From the NCBI RefSeq assembly GCF_921293095.1, contig NC_060253.1, forward strand, positions 75,181,992 through 75,245,991: 64,000 nt of DNA. Direction: 5' to 3'. This document shows, piece after piece, positions 1-12,562 of this stretch. The position numbers and the translations under genes are program-made. This DNA is from Ischnura elegans (Eukaryota; Arthropoda; Insecta; Odonata; Coenagrionidae). Each line of letters opens with the position of its first letter. Position 1 is the first letter of the stretch. The notes beneath the pieces are model-generated. The model did not search any database, was not told the DNA's origin, and saw nothing but the letters and a program-made list of their open reading frames with translations.

Positions 1-3000
1 TAATATTTATACTGTATCAAACTCAAAAAAAAAAACTTTCATCAACCAATTGAACCAAGAGCTTCAATCATGAGTTTGATACAAATTTGAGAGCAGGGAT
101 ATTAAAAATCAATAAAGCGCTACAAAGTACCGCAAAATATTCCAAGAAAATAAAATAAGAAAGTATTAAAAGCCTAAATAACATGAAAGCGAAGGATAGC
201 ACCTAAAACTTGCATTTAAAAACTTATGAACGGACAAAAAAAGCTATTACAATATCTCCCGTAAGCCTGGCATGATGACTATGGGCTTTTGGAAAGGACC
301 TGTTGCATAGAGCGCAGTCAAGGAGGGCCGATGTATGCCGTGGAATCTGGATCAGGGAATCGGGCACACATCCGCACAACCCAAAAACCCTTCTGAGCCT
401 GGCGAAAATCAATATTTCGAGGGACCCGAAAGGACGGAATAAGGGAGAGGGGATGAAAGATGGAATGACTAGAGGGGAAGAGATGGAAAAGGAGAGAATG
501 AGAAGGGAGACAGGACTCTCGGTATTACAAGAGAGACGATAATGATGAGAGCCGTCCGATTTAATCTTCTCAAATGCCAGGACCCAAAACTAATCTCCCC
601 GCTTACTTATTGATCAACTGGAAGAGTCTACGCGCCGTTAATTCCTTTTTTTGTTCTGACTTCACGATAATTCTTATATTATTTGTAGGAATACGCTTGT
701 ACGTACACTGGTAGCTTGTCGGACATATGAATGTGAATTTCAGCATTCATGCTATTATTGTTTCCAAACTAGAGTCGCTTTCGACAGGAGAAGCCTAAAT
801 ATTTTACTTAGTGAATTTTAATTAGGCCTAGGAGGAGGAGAGGCAAGAGGTTACCGTGCACTATACTGTTCTAGATTGATTTTCGCACTATTGAATCAGA
901 GGCCACAACAAGACAAATAGTATTCAGGAGGATTTTATGCTGGGAATACCATAAAGACCTCTGTTGGTCGTAGCTCCATCCATACGGTAAAGATTGCCTC
1001 GTAGCAAGATAGGAGGAAAGTTACCAACACATATTCCACTTTCTAAATATTTCAATTTTATCTTTTAAAGGTAACCCATTAACCTTAAAAGCTACTTTCT
1101 TCATTTTTGGTCATTTGTATACTGCGAGGCATTGTGTCTATATGCTTAAAAACTAACTGCGTACCGACTGCCGGTAAACAAGAAACTTGACATTCATGGT
1201 TGAGCTGAAAAAATACTAAGCGAGTTTTAATCCAGCGATATGGAAGTTAGTTTTAAATATTGAGGTGAAATGTTCGAATGCGATAGTTAAATCCACCCAC
1301 GCACCAACGATGAATGAAACTCATTCTCAAAATTCATACATAATTTTCAGAGTCACTGGAAACATTACAATGGCTTACTACGCTCATAAATGTTCACCAT
1401 GCTACCTGGAAGAAGATACGACGAAGATATCCATTATCGGATATCGATAAAATACGGAATAGCTTGACACGACGAAATACCTGTAGTGGTACTAAGAAGT
1501 CAATACCGCAAACCAAAATAATCATCTGGAACTCCTTAAATGCAATCATTACAATTTGTGTGTAAATTTCTTGGAGTTTTTTTTTTCAAAAAATCCCATT
1601 AGTATCTGCCCGAAATTTGTAATGTCGCTCTATAGCACAGATTATTTTCTGGAGAACTGAGAAAATAACTAAATGCTTCTGTCGAATCCATACGGATTAT
1701 ATACAGTCTCCACATCAACCAGCACCAAATTTGTAGGCAGAGCTGATTAAGCAGTTGAAACAATTTATTTATGCTGACTGAAGTCGCGTTTCACCAGATA
1801 TATTGGATTACCACGGCTGCATAAATCACTGAGCACGTTAATTTTCTTCCGTCATTTCACGGTAACTACCTACTTTTCGGAGGACGCGATGAAAAATCCA
1901 CGTCTTTGTGGGAACGAATGTTAACTATTTTTAGAAGCGCGCAGATTACAGTCGACGCCTGTCTCCTTTCCCTCGTGCAAACTTAACAACAAGCGGTCTG
2001 GCGGGGAGGCCACACGCGACCATATCGAGGGTGAGGTTAAGGTCGGTCGAGGGGTAGGAGAAGGTCGATTGAGGCACAGGCGCGCGCGCAGCTGCAAACA
2101 CTACGACGCGACGTGGAGAGTGTAGGACCGGGAGAATAACCTACGACAATTTGGCGGCGAAAAAGAGAATCGATGCCGCTATCATCCAATGGATCTTAAT
2201 GGACGTAAATGTGACTCCCAACGTTAAAGCTCAATGAAAATTGACGTTACCGCCTTAAATAGGGAACTTTTCGTCTCAGTTATACCTCGAATGTATACTG
2301 CATGCTACAGAACGCATGAAATAATGTTTGGCTTGCCTGGAACCAACAGACATATCCAACAAGGAGATCGAGTGAATTCAGAAAATGCCCAAACAAGAAT
2401 ATAAGATAGGCAGATAACAGAGGATGAAATACTTGCATCCCTAACGGACTTATTTTATTTTCAGAAAATTAGAAATGAGAATAAGAAAAAATATAACTTT
2501 TGTGTTGTATATACTGGTTGTCATTGAGAGATGTAGGCTGTTTTCCCCCTCTTTTATGTCACGAAAGGATATTTTTTCACAATGGCACACATCGGCGTCG
2601 AGAAAACTCGAAAACAAAAGAAAGAGTGGAAAATTTGAGTAATTTTTTACTGTTTTTCGTGGAGCACATAGCCACCTTTTGCATTTTTTTCGTATATTAT
2701 TTTTTAGATTATATTTCTTCATTTCCTTCTTCATGTAATTAGAACAGAGTAAACGGAGACTTATCCCTTTCTATTCGCCCACAATTTTCAATTTCTTATA
2801 AGTTCATAATACTGTGATCTTTCACTATTCGAGCCTAATAATAACTGAAAATATTAAATAGCATACAAAAAATGGGTTAAACACCATTGCACTCAGCTTC
2901 TCAACTCACGACGCTTTAATCAGAGAACAATAAGCAATAACCTCTAGATAACTCGTAAAGGTCGAAGGGTGCCGCAGCGTTAGGCTTTAATCCGGTAGGT

Positions 3001-3540
3001 GGTAAGAATTTGCAACTGCCACGAGTGATTAGTAAAGGGAATTTAAAAGCTGATACAAATAAAAAAAAGTTAAGTAGCTGAGGAATCAGGAAGGAAGTCC
3101 TTATAGAATTAAAAAGAGTAGGCCTTGCGAGAAATCAAGGGAGGATACCACATACCATCGAAAATCCAGTTACCAGCATTCCAATAAGAAGACGCAAGCC
3201 AGAAAGTCGATTTGGGGTATAGAGAAACTGGCGTGCCGTAATATCATCATCTTGGACACATCCATAGTGTACAACGGAATCCAAAAACGTAATTCCTTGA
3301 CATCATACTAATGATCCGTAATACGCATCTCGCGGATTGATAGCGTCACACCGCCATTAAACCATTCCTCTCCTCCATTAGACCGAATATACGGAATCGC
3401 TGGCCAGGATGTTCTTATTATTATATTATTTTCATCTTCCAAAGAAACATTTTTTACATGCAAACTATATTCGAGCATCAAACTTGAAACTTTGCGCGGA
3501 AATTTAATAACAGCTTGAACTACATAAGTAAAAATGATAC
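1..3540. other. No gene recognised
   Basis: AT-rich sequence with only short random-looking open frames. A CpG-rich patch with alternating GCGCGCGC lies near 2080-2095. Nothing else was identified. Confidence 0.5.
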
Positions 3541-3560
3541 ACAAAGGTACTGTCCCCTTC

Positions 3561-3670
3561 ATTTTAATTTCACAAACTCTACTGCACGTATTTTGATTGG
3601 CTTGCAATCTTCATCAGGTACCTGTTGAAGACTGCAAACCAATCGAAACACGAGTTAGTGAAATTAAAAT
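3561..3670. mobile_element. Foldback element with two degenerate hammerhead-like halves
   Basis: Inverted arms ATTTTAATTTCAC (3561-3573) and GTGAAATTAAAAT (3658-3670), centred on AGGTACCT (3616-3623). Minus half: CTGATGA, extra A, GATTG-CAAGC-CAATC, then AAAA for GAAA. Plus half: CTGTTGA, extra A, GACTG-CAAAC-CAATC, GAAA, then a GTT site. Each half has lost one core element. Confidence 0.5.
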
Positions 3671-4137
3671 TAAATGGACGTCATGGAATCTTTGAGAATC
3701 ATTCAATTGGCTTTCCCACAATATCCCTCCGGAAAAAGTTGACTTCGTGCATAAGTAAGAGCTCAGTGGAGTGGAAAGGCGACGTGAGATTAAGAATATA
3801 GCTACGCATGTTAGCCGACTAGAATTTGCGAATGCCAAGGACAGAATAATGTACGTTATAAGTAACCCTGGCGACGTGAACGACTGATTCAGCCGCCAAA
3901 ATTTGGTAAACAGGAGTATAAATACCGCGGATGTCTTCCTACATACATTCCCAGGAAAAAAAGGCTTCAACACCAGGGTCGCTTCTAGAAATTTTTCCAG
4001 TGTAAGCGGACAACATTCCTCCCCCCCTCAAATAAAACCCTTAAACTTTAATCTTCTTCTTCGATTAATACTGAACGTTTTAAGATTACCGGAACTAGAA
4101 AACGGTGATAAATTTACGGAGTCACCCGAAATGCACA

Positions 4138-4314
4138 ATTTGTGCAAAAATTCCACAGAAAAAAACATCATCCTCCCTTACCGGGAATCGAACCCGGATC
4201 CTCCAAATTTTCACAGGCAGGAATGACGCCTCGATAGCTTAACTGACTGAAGCACTCGGCCGGGAATAGGGGGAACCGGGTTCGATAATTTTTTTCTGCG
4301 GAATTTTCGCACAA
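4138..4314 (-). repeat. tRNA-derived SINE-like sequence in a foldback
   Basis: On the minus strand, CCGGCCGAGTGCTTCAGTC...TTAAGC resembles an A-box half, and CCGGGTTCGATTCCCGG is a perfect T-arm with B-box. The outer parts are inverted copies: TTGTGCAAAAATTCC...CAGAAAAAAA (left) mirrors TTTTTTTCTGCGGAATTTTC and GCACAA (right), each with its own GGGTTCGA B-box. An authentic tRNA gene is unlikely because no acceptor stem closes. Confidence 0.5.
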
Positions 4315-4329
4315 TTAATACTGAACATT

Positions 4330-4920
4330 GGACAGAGCGCTTATACACCCTCTTTTGTTCGGTGCCCTGCACTGCCGCTCACTTCGAGTTCCGCTTAAAC
4401 GGGCCGATCAAAACACGGAATTCCGTGACACCGCCCTCGTCCGCAAAACGTGGCTCATCCTCGTAGTACGCACTTCGCGGACCGCAACCGTTCCTACTCC
4501 CATTTAACCCTCACCCAACACCATTAGACCCCTCATACGCAAGCGTAGGCCTAGAGAGAGGAAGAGAGGGAGCGAACCCTGCAAGATAGAGGTCACCTCT
4601 CCACTCCTTCCACGAGACCTCCACTCTCGCCCTCGACAGAGGGATGGAGAGAGGGGGGATCGAAGCGAGAAAGCGACAGGGAGATGTTCGCCAACAGACT
4701 TCCCGCCAATCGGTGCATGCGCACTGAAAAGCAGCGTGGGCATTCGATTCGGCCTACGTGCAGGCGAAGAACACGGGCAGGGAGGCCGCCGCATCGAAAC
4801 ATCGAGTGCTCGACATTCCGATACGCGGACACGTAGCCAGAAAGTCGTATTACGGGCTGGGGAACTATCATGGCGTAATTTGTCACAAATGATGTTACTC
4901 CTTAGGTAACCATAATCCAA
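4330..4920. other. GC- and CpG-rich block with no supported gene
   Basis: This stands out from AT-rich surroundings and is open in overlapping minus frames, but the peptides are low-complexity Arg/Ser/Pro and no splice context supports them. Other GC-rich patches are at about 1960-2110, 5530-5780, 17380-17740, 22390-22580 and 24830-25080. Any could be a promoter of a gene outside the window or simply old repeat DNA. Confidence 0.3.
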
Positions 4921-7900
4921 TCAAGAATTTCGATTAAGGTGAGGTAGAGGCACCGAATACATTCTCCCTTACCCTTAAAATGAAATAATCTGCACATATT
5001 TATTACAAAGCTGGTATTTTTTATGGCAATATGAAAACATTTTAAATGTTCACAAATATTTCTGTCATTTACTCAAGGGATGATAATATTTCAGGGAAAA
5101 AAATTGAGACCTCCAAGACTGTGGTGAATCACCCTTTGACCCGCAACCAGTAACAATTTGCCCAAATTAATCATCGTGAGTGTGATTATGACATTAAAAA
5201 CTGAACTTACGACCGCAAATGCCTTCATGTAGCATGCAGTTTATGAATTAGCGCTGGTTTTAGCAAGTGAAACGTTTGGGTGAATATATTCATTTGGTGA
5301 AAATTAAGAAAAAACTACTCATAATTAATACAATTCAAAAAAAATTAAACGCGGTAATATTTCATGAGTTGATACAAGAATAATATGGCTCCGCGCCATT
5401 ATAATAAAATTAGAGCGATGCTGTGTATTTTCAAAACATCATACAAAGGCTCTACTGTCACACATTTAGAGGAATCGAAAATAAAACATCGATGACATCG
5501 ATACAGCAATACGGTATCGCTGGAGAAGAGAACTTGCTGGATCCCAGAGCAGGAAGGCGGGAGGGAGAGGAGGGGATAAGAGGGGACCCCTTCTGCACGA
5601 TGAATGCCCGGACCAGCCGCCGCACACCGAAAACCACGCCAAAACGGCCAGGGTGGGTTAGGGGAGGACGTGGAGAGGGAAGGGGGAGTGAGGAACGCCC
5701 TTAGGACGTCACGTGCCCAAACACGAGACCCCCAAAGCCCTCCCAGTCACATCATCGACCCGCAGCTTCGATGAGCGCATTATATGGACGTCCACAAAGG
5801 GTTGAATGTTAACTGACAACTGTTGTGAGATGACAACTAACCCAACGCCTCCAAAAACCATTTACAGACATGTGCCACGAGTGAGATGAAAATTCTTTAA
5901 ACTGAAGTGGATTTTCACGAGTCCAAAATCTATATTTTGGAGGACAAATTTGCCCTTCATTATTTCTAAATAATGCATACGACGAATGATAGAATTACTT
6001 CTAGTAAATACTATTGATTTAAAGATTCAATGTTGCTGGCTTAACTTTGTGGATCATCGTCAAGTTTAATTGGAGTAATGACGACTCAGTAAGTCTCCAC
6101 ACAAAGATTAACTAACCCAACCGGTTTCGAAAGTTACATTGTTATTCTCAATGACACAACTCTTGTTGCATTTATGTTGATTGGGAGTTGTACGCTTAAG
6201 AAATACACTGTTGAAACAAGATAGAAACCATTCGAAATGCTGTGTGGAAAATTACAAAATTGTTATCACTCGCATAAATATTCCTGTTGAAGTTTCTCCA
6301 TTGGCGAATTAATTTTAAATAAAATTTAAAAAAACTTGCAGTGATGATTTTTACAAGAATTCATAACTGTGAGTACCACAAAAAAGCTGACATTTTCCAA
6401 GTTCTCGTACCGTACATAGGTATCCCGTGAAAAAATAACACTAGAATGGATAGATCGCCTCTTTCTCTATTAGATTAAATAAATAATTTAATCAATAACA
6501 CATTTCATCTGTATTGAGCTAAACATTCCAAATCGATTCCCGAAAAATTTGGATAATTGATTTTTTCTGGAAAAAAATTATTCTTTTATTATATGACATA
6601 GGGCCAGATTAGGACTAAGGTCATACAAAGGTTTTGTGTGAATATTTATTAAAGCACCATTTACCTCACAAGGAATTTGGGTTGACCTTAAGCAGCAAAT
6701 TGATTCACGATTTTTTTCTGTTGTTTAAAGCCACGATCGTCATATAAAAACTACGAAATGTATTAAAAAATATGCAAATATATATAAAACAAATTACTTG
6801 CTTCTTAATGTTTGAATAGCCGAATTATTTGCGACTTTTTTATGAAAATAGTAAACTTTTTATTCGTCGATTTGTAAACAAAGTTCTAATATTTGGTACA
6901 ATTGGGTTGTCTCCTCCTTTATACCCAACCTTTGTTTCCCAATCAAATACCTCCTCTCGCGACCAATAGGGACCCATACGTGAGAAGAAAACTCTAAATG
7001 CCTACGTCGGCGATTAATAGCCGCCCATCGCATTGATTAGTAAATTTTATTCATAAAGGGTGGGATTCCAATCAGAGAAGACAACTTTCACCCAAAATGA
7101 TGAACTGACTTGAGGCAAGAGCGAGTTGAACTGCTTCAACATTCCAGAAGAACGTGAGTTAGAGCCACCGATATCTGTGGGCTGGCAGAAGTGGTCACGC
7201 GATTCAATCACGGGACGTAATCACGCGATACCATCGCGATAGAGTTAGTTACCCCACGTAAAAAAAATCCAAATTTGAAGATCTGACCTTGCGGGAGAGG
7301 TCATCGAGCTTCGGAGATTCAGGTGATAATGTAAAAAGAAGACACATCAATCACTTAGCAGTCACATAACGTTCCAAGTTCCTTTTTGAATGAAATTTTG
7401 GTTCCGCGTTATGTGTGTTGCAACATTGTCAGGCGCTACAACCGAATCCACTGTGACTAAAAACGTGATGTATTTTTCCTTTTGAGACTAGCGTACTTTA
7501 TCCAAAAATGAGTGCATTAAAAAAATTTAAATGATTTTCAAAATTTACTTATTTATTTGATCATATTATTGTATCAAAAATGTTTATGTATATTGTTATA
7601 AAAATATCAACGTACGAGTAACAAATCATTCTTCCCTTTTAAACCTTATCACCTATTTACGGAATTTTTTGAACTAATTCCTATTTTTCTATTACACCTT
7701 GCATTTTTTTCACTCTCACGCAGTCGCGGATAACATGTTTCGAAAACGAATTGAACAAAACAAAGAGTTGTAGGTTCTGAACAAAAAGTTTTTTCAACAA
7801 TCATTCTGAAACCTTTCGGGTTATGTACACAAAATTATATGTAATGCAGTCGCTATTAACCAATCATTAAAATAGGTTCGTAATTACCCAACGGTGGTAA

Positions 7901-10079
7901 TTTACCAGGTACCGAAGAAAGCCTTCACCTAAAAGTCTTCAAGGGAGAGTTATGTGCAATTTTGTCAAAAAATCCACGTCAAAGACTACCTTAAGTATCT
8001 TGTATTAATGGAGTTACAGTTTCCCAAGGGTAAAGTTCAAATGTTATTAGAGAGGAATGAAGAAGCAATAGAAGCAATACTAAAGTTAGAAATAGTTCTT
8101 TGCAAGGTATAATTTTTGAGCTTTTCCAGAAGCATCACCAAACTTACGTAAGGGCATTTAATACAATTTATTTAACATCTTTTCCAGTAGTTCGGTACCT
8201 ATATCTACCAGCGTGTTTCCGGTTAGCCGTGTACAAGGACGATCGGGTAATAGCCTCGGACTCGCTACGCTACCACAGCTCACTTAACAACGCTGAAGAG
8301 AAAATTGAGCAGGGCCTGGACAGTTTCCAAGGGATAGAAATAAATTGCGGCAAGTCAAAGAGGGAAATTACCAGGGGAGTCGGATAGACGAATGGGAGAC
8401 AAAGGGCACCCACACGGTCCAATTAAACTCCATTAGTCAGTTGAAAAAAACACTAATGCATCACAAGATTTGTTTCAACTTATGATTGGAATTCGCGTTA
8501 ATTCAACAGCTTCACTGCTTAATAAAAACATCCCAACGGTAAAAAAATCAGCAGCGAGCAATTTCATTTGGTAGATTTCACCTATTTTTTGCAAGAAAAA
8601 AACACTTTTTATCCCGATGCACATATCATAAAAATATAGACAGATTTATTTCCTCTAAAACTTAATGACAGTTTCAACCTCCAACTAAGTATAAACTATT
8701 ACGAGCGTTGAGAATTACTGAAAAATGCCAATCGCGGAGATCAAATATATGTGATAAAATAAACCAAGTGCATCTCTCAAATATATATTTAAAATAAAAT
8801 ATGTGAGTCAAGCAATTTTATGAGAAAAAATGTGTGGATGAAGGGTACAAACGGGTCAATGGAAGAATAATGCAAGTGAGAAAAACTATGCAGCACGTCT
8901 ACAGTAAAAATAATAAATAGGATACAAAACTTGAACAGATCATTTTGCTTCAAGCTAAATAAATTATTCTTAGTCTTAAAATAGGCATAAGTCTTTTAAG
9001 CCGAATCCTGAAGTTTGATTCACTATAAGTAGAGGACCATAAGCAAAATCCTCCAAATTGTAAACTATGATATCTATCAAACAGACTTAAAGAGTGCGAA
9101 ACTCCCAAACTCAACAACTATAAGAGTGAGTACTCCATTATGCCTCAATAAATATAAATAATGAATGTTCAAATGATCTGATATCCCTCTTCACATGACC
9201 TTCTAACACAGAGTAATTTCGCACAAGCTAAACCTGTCGAACGAAGAACTTAAGTTGACTAAACCAGCTCTCTGTTCAATATGCGTCGCTCATGTATCTC
9301 GGGAATGTTCTCGATGGACTGTATCTGAATGTAGGTATACATAACATATGCATTGAGCCGTACATAAAGATGTATGCAAGAGAAAAAAATATTACAGAAA
9401 TAAATTTCAAAAACAGTTCCTTTATGATTTTCTCCAGGAGCAATGTGTCTTGCGTCTAAAACGGCGCGGCGGGCGGCCATCACGGCGTCCCTATTTGACA
9501 CATAGCGTCGTTCCCTTTTCCACGCTGGAATCGTATCAGAACAGATAAATTACGCGCATTCAATGCGTGAATTAAAAGTAAAAAAAATAGCTTGAATTTA
9601 AGATTTTTCGTTTAACTCCAGCGAGTAAGAAATGCAGTCAAAATACTTCAACAAGTTTAGTCGCCTATGGCAACACCGCTCATGAATTCTCAACTGTTCT
9701 CAACTAGGCATAAGAGAAGTTCATAAATTTTAAAACGATATCCAAGCCCAACCAATAAATTAAAAGTACAACACTACCAACAAAAAATCTAAATCCTTGG
9801 ATAACTGGGGAATTGTCACTATGGAAAACAATTAAAAGTTTGCGGCTATAAATTCATAACTTCCCAACAATCAAGTAATTTGTATTATACGCGACTATCA
9901 AAGACGCGACATGATAAGCTGTTTCCATTTCCAAATATTCCTTTAATTCTTTTACTCTAACAGCTATTTTAATAGTCGCTAAAAACGGAATATACTTAAT
10001 TCGTATCCTAAAAGTTTTCACAAAAACACGGAGCAAGCTGTACAGTCAAAATACATCCCGCGAAAGAGACAATTAAACA
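4921..10079. other. No gene recognised
   Basis: AT-rich; no protein family or structured element was seen. A GGGCGGCCATCA-containing stretch at about 9470-9535 resembles 13830-13885 and may be another degraded interspersed repeat. Confidence 0.45.
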
Positions 10080-11250
10080 TTTTTAACCTAAAAAAGAAAT
10101 TTCTCAGCCACCAACACACACGGAAGTCCAGCACAAAAAAACTGAAAGAAAACTAATATCGTGGTCGAATGAATATACATAATATTAAACTATTCGTAAG
10201 TTATTACTTAGCATGGCATCAATTTATAATATTACTCCTAAGCATATGCTATAATGATCAAAATGTAGGAAATGCATCTACATGCATTACGAAACTGATC
10301 CACGATGTGGCGACGTGCACTATTTGGCGGTGATACCAAAATCCTGCATTTGAATTTCACAGGAAAACAAACATCTAGGTCTAGCGAGTACACTAAAACA
10401 CTATATTCCAATAGTATCATCACTCTGGATACTTATATCTTATAGACGTAAATTCCAAATTGCTATTTCTGAAAAAGAAAAAGTTGCAAAGATACGTACT
10501 GTATGGCTATAATAAAATAAATCCTGCGTCTTAAGAAGCACAAATACAAACTTCGTTTCTGGCGAATACACTGGAGTACTCAGTTCCCGATATAATACTT
10601 CTTCAAGTACCAACTAAGATAAAAGTCCTTACGCGTTACTTCAAAAAATGATGAAATAAGCGAATATCTTTAAACAGCGAACTTAAGAACTGGTAGTCTT
10701 CTCAGGCACTGTTTGATGGCGATGAATAATATCTATATTTGAAACCGCACGGAGACAAACAACGTGGTCGAAGGAATACATCGTAATACACAGTTTCCCA
10801 GGCAGAGCATATCCATGGATATATTTAAAATAAAAATCCCCGGGAGTTACTTCTGAAAGCAAATAAGTGGCAAAAGTATTTCAAATATTAATAGAAAGTT
10901 CTACTCAGCCAGTGTATTGAGTTGATACAGAAAAACACGAATGAGGGCAGCATAACACACAGATATCCCGGAGTCAATTCACTGAATAATAATTCACGAT
11001 GAAATCCGCAATGATTCTGGAAGTGGAAAAGTGGCAGAAGTACGTAGGTAGCTGAAATAAAGTAGAGGTGCCTCCTGCGATACTGTGGCTACGATGAAAA
11101 AACCGTGCACCGAAAGCCGCTCGAAGAAGTCGAAGGAATACACCTTAATAGTCAGTTTGATTTAATCACTTCTCCACTGAAGTCATTCAAGACGCGAATC
11201 CTTGGAGGCAGATTTCAGAAACTGAAAAAAAGGAAGAAGATAATTGCATA
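10080..11250. repeat. Decayed tandem array, unit about 160-215 bp
   Basis: Related blocks recur in order: GGTCGAATGAATATACATAA (10,163), GCGAGTACACTAAAACAC (10,384), GGCGAATACACTGGAGTAC (10,561), GGTCGAAGGAATACATCGTA (10,767), CACGAATGAGGGCAGCATAA (10,936), GTCGAAGGAATACACCTTAA (11,131). A second marker (AAGTGGCAAAAGTATTTC and kin) recurs between them with similar spacing. Units are too diverged for a clean period by eye. Confidence 0.45.
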
Positions 11251-11989
11251 CGTACATAGCGAAAACAATCGGACGTATCCCCGTGCTAGTCACCAATTGC
11301 CGGCGGCGTTGTGGTTTGCGAAGAACTAGACGTTCTCCTAGACAGCCCGTGGCATCATCGCACTCTCAAGGACTACTGACCACGAATCGGTTATTGCGCC
11401 CTGTAGGCATTACTTATCCCACCGGTGCGCCCACGGCAAAGGTGAGTCCCTATTGGTCATCACGGACCACGCCCACAACACGCCGAACTTAGCACGAGAC
11501 ATCAGAACCAAAAGGGGAACTGTATTAATTCTTAACCTCTTGGAAGTCGGAGGATCGAAGTTAGCGGTCGCCAGAGAAACGAGCCCTCGCAAAAATAAAC
11601 AAAGACATAATACAGCGCGCTGAGGCGTGGACGCAAAAAATATACGAATTAATGAGGACACATTTTTTGGGCAAAATATTGACCCTTCCAGTCCAGATAT
11701 ATGCCAACTATTAAAGGAGAAACTTATACGATAATGGAGAGAGGGGAAAGGCATACGTCAGAGACTAGTTAGAAGACAAATAATTGTCGGAAAAAGGCCG
11801 CGGGTTCAAATGTGGGTGAAGCCTTTACATTTTATGAGAAAATTGTACACATTTCTTTACCGCCGTAACAAGAAAAATCCATAAGAACCAAGCCTCTCAC
11901 AACAAAAATACAAAGTAAATATATATATATATTTTTTTATATCACGAGATGTGGGTCAAATGTAAATATTATTTATTTTTTCAAACTTT

Positions 11990-12028
11990 GCCTACGTTTC
12001 GGACATTATATTTGTCCATCCTCAGGGC
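11990..12028 (-). ncRNA. Hammerhead ribozyme motif, GUA type
   Basis: Minus strand: GCC, CTGAGGA, extra T, stem II GGAC-AAATATAAT-GTCC, GAAA, stem III ACGT, cleavage triplet GTA, GGC closing stem I. The core is intact and GUA is a permitted GUH site. No PLE ORF was found beside it; the surrounding AT-rich sequence (about 11.95-12.25 kb) is probably a solo terminal repeat. Confidence 0.6.
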
Positions 12029-12434
12029 TATAAAAATGATAATGTATGATACAAAATTAGTTAAATACAGGCAATTTTACAGTTGTTATACATTAAAATA
12101 CATGGAAATACATATTCAAAATTTACCTTTAAGTCTGATGTTGTTTTTATTTATTTACAATTTGGTTGCTTGGATTTCTTTCTTTGTTGGTTATGTCATT
12201 TATTAAATTATGATAAATTTTGCTAAGGTAAGTAATGTCTGTTCTTTTATTGCAGCTTTTTTTATTTCTGGATATGTGAGTACCCAACATCTCAAAGTCA
12301 AGAATAAAAATATTTTGTTAAGGATAGCAGGCACCAAGAACATAACAGAACTTTTTCCAGGGGTTGAATAGGACGGGGGTCTAGTGTAAGTTAAATTGTC
12401 AGAAAGTAATAAAATTTCATCGGCGTATAGGCTT

Positions 12435-12562
12435 CAGCTTAGTAAAACCACTTGTCTGTTTCCACGCACTTTTATTTAAACCGACCATGGTTTCGGCAAG
12501 TTGTGCCATTATCAAGGTTAAATAAAAGTGTGTGGAAACAGACAAGTGGTTTTACTAAGCTG
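12435..12562. mobile_element. Foldback element with central hammerhead motif
   Basis: Arms 12435-12482 and 12516-12562 are near-perfect inverted copies (CAGCTTAGTAAAACCACTTG against CAAGTGGTTTTACTAAGCTG at the outer ends). The 33-bp centre holds a hammerhead core. The arms act as a very long stem I. No coding sequence is present. Confidence 0.7.
12479..12519 (-). ncRNA. Hammerhead motif at the centre of the 12.5-kb foldback
   Basis: Minus strand: AACC, TTGATAA, extra T, stem II GGC-ACAACTT-GCC, GAAA, stem III ACC-AT-GGT, GTC, GGTT. The core carries C3U and G8A changes, as in the 55557 copy. The shared TTGATAA suggests one subfamily decayed or inherited the same variant core. Confidence 0.6.

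Noticed and set aside
4170-4262. Functional tRNA gene
   Set aside because: Good B-box and T-arm, but the acceptor ends do not pair and an extra inverted copy is attached; treated as SINE-like.
4504-4920. 138-codon minus open frame
   Set aside because: GC-rich low-complexity Arg/Ser/Pro peptide, with overlapping open frames on the same strand; best explained by base composition.
6105-6175. AACCGGTTTCGAAAG...ATTCTCAATG, minus-strand hammerhead-like order
   Set aside because: GAAACCGGTT is present, but no stem II forms and stem I does not pair.
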